Assembly: GCA_963792655.1 (NCBI GenBank) | Contig: CAWBWU010000006.1 | Coordinates: 186,001-250,000, forward strand | DNA length: 64,000 bases | Source: DOZZ01 sp963792655 | GTDB taxonomy: Bacteria > Acidobacteriota > Terriglobia > Bryobacterales > Bryobacteraceae | Reading direction: 5' to 3' | Shown here: in pieces, positions 62,276-64,000 of the stretch | Layout of the letters: each line of letters starts with the position of its first letter | Numbering within the stretch: position 1 is the stretch's first letter | The notes under the pieces: generated by a model | Database searches by the model: none | What the model saw: only the letters and a program-made list of their open reading frames with translations | What the model was told of the DNA's origin: nothing | Translations under genes and position numbers: made by a program

Positions 62276-63610
62276 GCGCTCTTCCCGGAGAGCGCTTCAG
62301 GCTCGGGTTCCCCTGGCTCGGTCAGCAACAGCATGCCGGAGGCCGCGTCGTAGTCAAACATTTCCGCGTAGCGGCCCCACGAGATGGCGGTGTCGAGCTG
62401 CCGCCGCGCTTCGGCGTCGGTGTAATGCTCCTCGAGCACATCGAGGAAGAAATCATCGGATAGTTCGTGGTTGCGCTTGTTCTCTAGACCACGCTGAATC
62501 CGGCGTAGCAAGGGTACATGGGCCGCGGCTTCTTTGAAGAGCGCTTTGCGAGCCTGAATGTCGGCCTCGGCGAACGCCCGGCCGGCAGGCGTCAACTCGA
62601 TGTCGCCTTCGTGCACCCGCACGAAACCAAGCAGCACCGATGCGTCCAGAATGGGCAGCAGGTCGTCTACTTCCATCGCGAGGTCATCCGCCAAAACGTA
62701 GATGTCTTGCGTTCCTTCGCGCGGCAGCATGATTTCGACGAACCCTGCAACCGTGCCAGGCCGTGTATGCGGCAGTGGCGTCGGCGGCTCGGATGTGCGC
62801 GATGGCGCGCCTGCGCCCGGCTTGGGCGGCACTGTACCGGGCTGGGTCAGTACCTTGTAGATGTAATCGACCAATCGAGTAAACTCAGGCGATTTCCTGT
62901 CGCGCGGATGCGGCAAGTAGATTTGAAAGTCCGTGCGGATCGACGCGGGGTTGCGGCCCAGCACCACCACACGATCGGCCAGCAGCACGGCTTCCTCGAT
63001 ATTGTGCGTGACCATGAAGATCGCCTTGGTCGGGATCTTGCGTCCCAGCCAGAGTTCCAACAACTCATTCCGCAGCGTTTCGACGCTCAGCACGTCGAGC
63101 GCGGAGAATGGTTCGTCCATGAACAGCACTTCCGGCTGCACAACCAGCGCCCGGGCGAAACCAACACGCTGTTTCATGCCGCCCGACAACTCTTTGGGAT
63201 ACGCGAACTCCGAACCGTCAAGGCCTACTGTGTCGAGAATCTTCAAAGCGTCTTTGCGGCGCTTGCCTGGCTCGACGCCGAGTGCCTGCAAGGGGGCCTC
63301 TACGTTCTCCAAGTACCGTCAGCCAAGGGAACAACGCAAAGTTCTGAAACACAATCGAAGCGTCCGGATGCCGTGCGCCGAGCGGCGTGCCGTGCCATAA
63401 AACTTCCCCAGCGGACGGGCGCACGAGCCCCGTCAGCATGCGCAACAACGTCGACTTACCTGAACCGGATGGGCCTAACAGCGCGGTGAATGAACCCGGA
63501 GCGATCGCCAAATCGGTAGGCGCGATGACCTGCACGCGGCTTCCGCTCGGCTGGGCATAGAACTTTTCGACTGCCCGCGTTTCGGCAATGGGCGCGATCT
63601 CCGGTGTCAT
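62272..63610 (-). CDS. ABC transporter ATPase, NitT/TauT type, with C-terminal AAA-associated domain (one frame break)
   Basis: About 446 residues after correction. The nucleotide-binding domain has Walker A LLGPSGSGKSTLLR, Q-loop FQNFALFPWLTVL, signature LSGGMKQRVGFARAL, Walker B VLFMDEPFSALD and H-loop VTHNIEEAV. A C-terminal region of about 160 residues (DIYVLADDLAMEVDDLLPIL to the end) matches the AAA-associated domain seen only in some transporters of this family, probably a ligand-sensing winged helix. The frame changes at about 63309-63310, where one base must be dropped. The ATG at 63610 is preferred to the upstream GTG at 63646. It is divergent from msrA. Confidence 0.87.
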
Positions 63611-63671
63611 GTCTCGTGGGGTTCTGAACCAGTGTACCCGCAGCACTGTGTCTGGCGGCTACACTGAATTT

Positions 63672-64000
63672 ATGGAGAAAGCGACTTTCGGAGCCGGCTG
63701 CTTCTGGGGCGTGGAATCGGAATTCCGGCGCATTCCGGGCGTTGTGAACGCTCTGGTGGGTTACGAGGGCGGCATCATGGATCAGCCCACGTATAAAGAC
63801 GTTTGCACCGGCCGGACAAATCATGCCGAAGTGGTCGAAGTGGAGTTCGATCCGGCCCAGGTCAGCTATGAACAGCTACTCGACCAGTTCTGGCAGCTGC
63901 ACGATCCCACTACGCTCAACCGCCAGGGACCGGACCACGGAACGCAGTACCGCTCGGTGATTTTCTTCCATTCGCCCGAGCAGAAGGCCACGGCCGAGGC
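63672..64000 (+). CDS. msrA: Peptide-methionine (S)-S-oxide reductase (partial, runs off the right edge)
   Basis: The first 109 residues of MsrA, which repairs oxidised methionine in proteins. The catalytic motif GAGCFWGVE is at residues 7-15, followed by GYEGGIMDQPTYKDVCTGRT, HAEVVEVEFDP and the substrate-pocket segment FWQLHDPTTLNRQGPDHGTQ. There is no signal peptide, so it is cytoplasmic. The gene is divergent from the ABC ATPase, with a spacer of about 60 bases. Confidence 0.95.
   Translation, partial: MEKATFGAGCFWGVESEFRRIPGVVNALVGYEGGIMDQPTYKDVCTGRTNHAEVVEVEFDPAQVSYEQLLDQFWQLHDPTTLNRQGPDHGTQYRSVIFFHSPEQKATAE

Noticed and set aside
1..64000. CRISPR array, rRNA operon, integrase, transposase or phage genes
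   Set aside because: I found no regularly spaced direct repeats, no rRNA-like stretches, and no ORF with the usual transposase or integrase motifs.

Overview
The window is a GC-rich chromosomal segment that most resembles an Acidobacteriota genome of the Solibacter/Bryobacter type. This is inferred from gene content: a very large TonB-dependent receptor with an N-terminal carboxypeptidase-regulatory domain, several PEP-CTERM proteins, a Ser/Thr kinase with membrane segments, secreted BNR-repeat and OmpA-type proteins, ECF sigma factors, and a mix of housekeeping genes. There is no rRNA operon, CRISPR array, transposase or prophage.

Layout. 0-4.9 kb: end of a sugar-nucleotide transferase (rmlA type), a cupin, a radical SAM/SPASM-like protein, a small DNA-binding-like protein, a class I glutamine amidotransferase, an enolase-superfamily enzyme and a YhhQ-type preQ transporter. 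4.9-14.2 kb: a membrane Ser/Thr kinase whose stop codon lies inside a tRNA-Arg gene, a small coiled-coil protein, a VOC protein, divergent ttcA and rsmB, rpe, a BamD-like TPR protein with a response regulator, a YajQ protein and an alpha/beta hydrolase. 14.4-20.9 kb: an assimilatory nitrate/nitrite cluster (narK-like transporter, nasA-type reductase, a small conserved protein, nirB, nirD) whose order is intact but which is cut by roughly forty single-base frame changes. 20.9-26.1 kb: purB, a YycJ-like hydrolase, a fibronectin-III lipoprotein, hslU and hslV. 26.2-34.6 kb: a TPR lipoprotein, two PEP-CTERM proteins (one behind a clear sigma-54 promoter), L-serine dehydratase, a cytochrome-like protein, a helix-hairpin-helix protein, a CheY-like protein and divergent tRNA-Leu/tRNA-Lys. 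34.6-41.9 kb: an OmpA-type protein, a BNR-repeat protein, endonuclease IV and leuS. 41.9-50.5 kb: the TonB receptor, a lactonase, a GAF-PP2C phosphatase, a DAO-family oxidoreductase, an O-methyltransferase and a third PEP-CTERM protein. 50.6-57.5 kb: a glycosyltransferase-methyltransferase fusion, two ECF sigma factors, a zinc-finger/cupin anti-sigma candidate, an M13 peptidase, an XRE-cupin regulator, tRNA-Glu and a small secreted protein. 57.5-64 kb: rmlB, a GH127 glycosidase, a NitT/TauT-type ABC transporter with a double permease, and the start of msrA.

The nitrate genes form one pathway: uptake, reduction of nitrate to nitrite by a molybdopterin enzyme, then reduction to ammonium by siroheme NirB with Rieske NirD. 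The most striking features are the local density of frame breaks in that cluster, unusual gene boundaries (tRNA/CDS overlap, a PEP-CTERM gene running 191 nt into the next gene, genes without a standard start codon), two dispersed hairpin-type repeats, a 10-bp-phased palindrome, and a ChrR-like zinc-finger/cupin protein paired with an ECF sigma factor. I see no single gene cassette that clearly amounts to a new system; the best candidates for novelty are listed in the findings.
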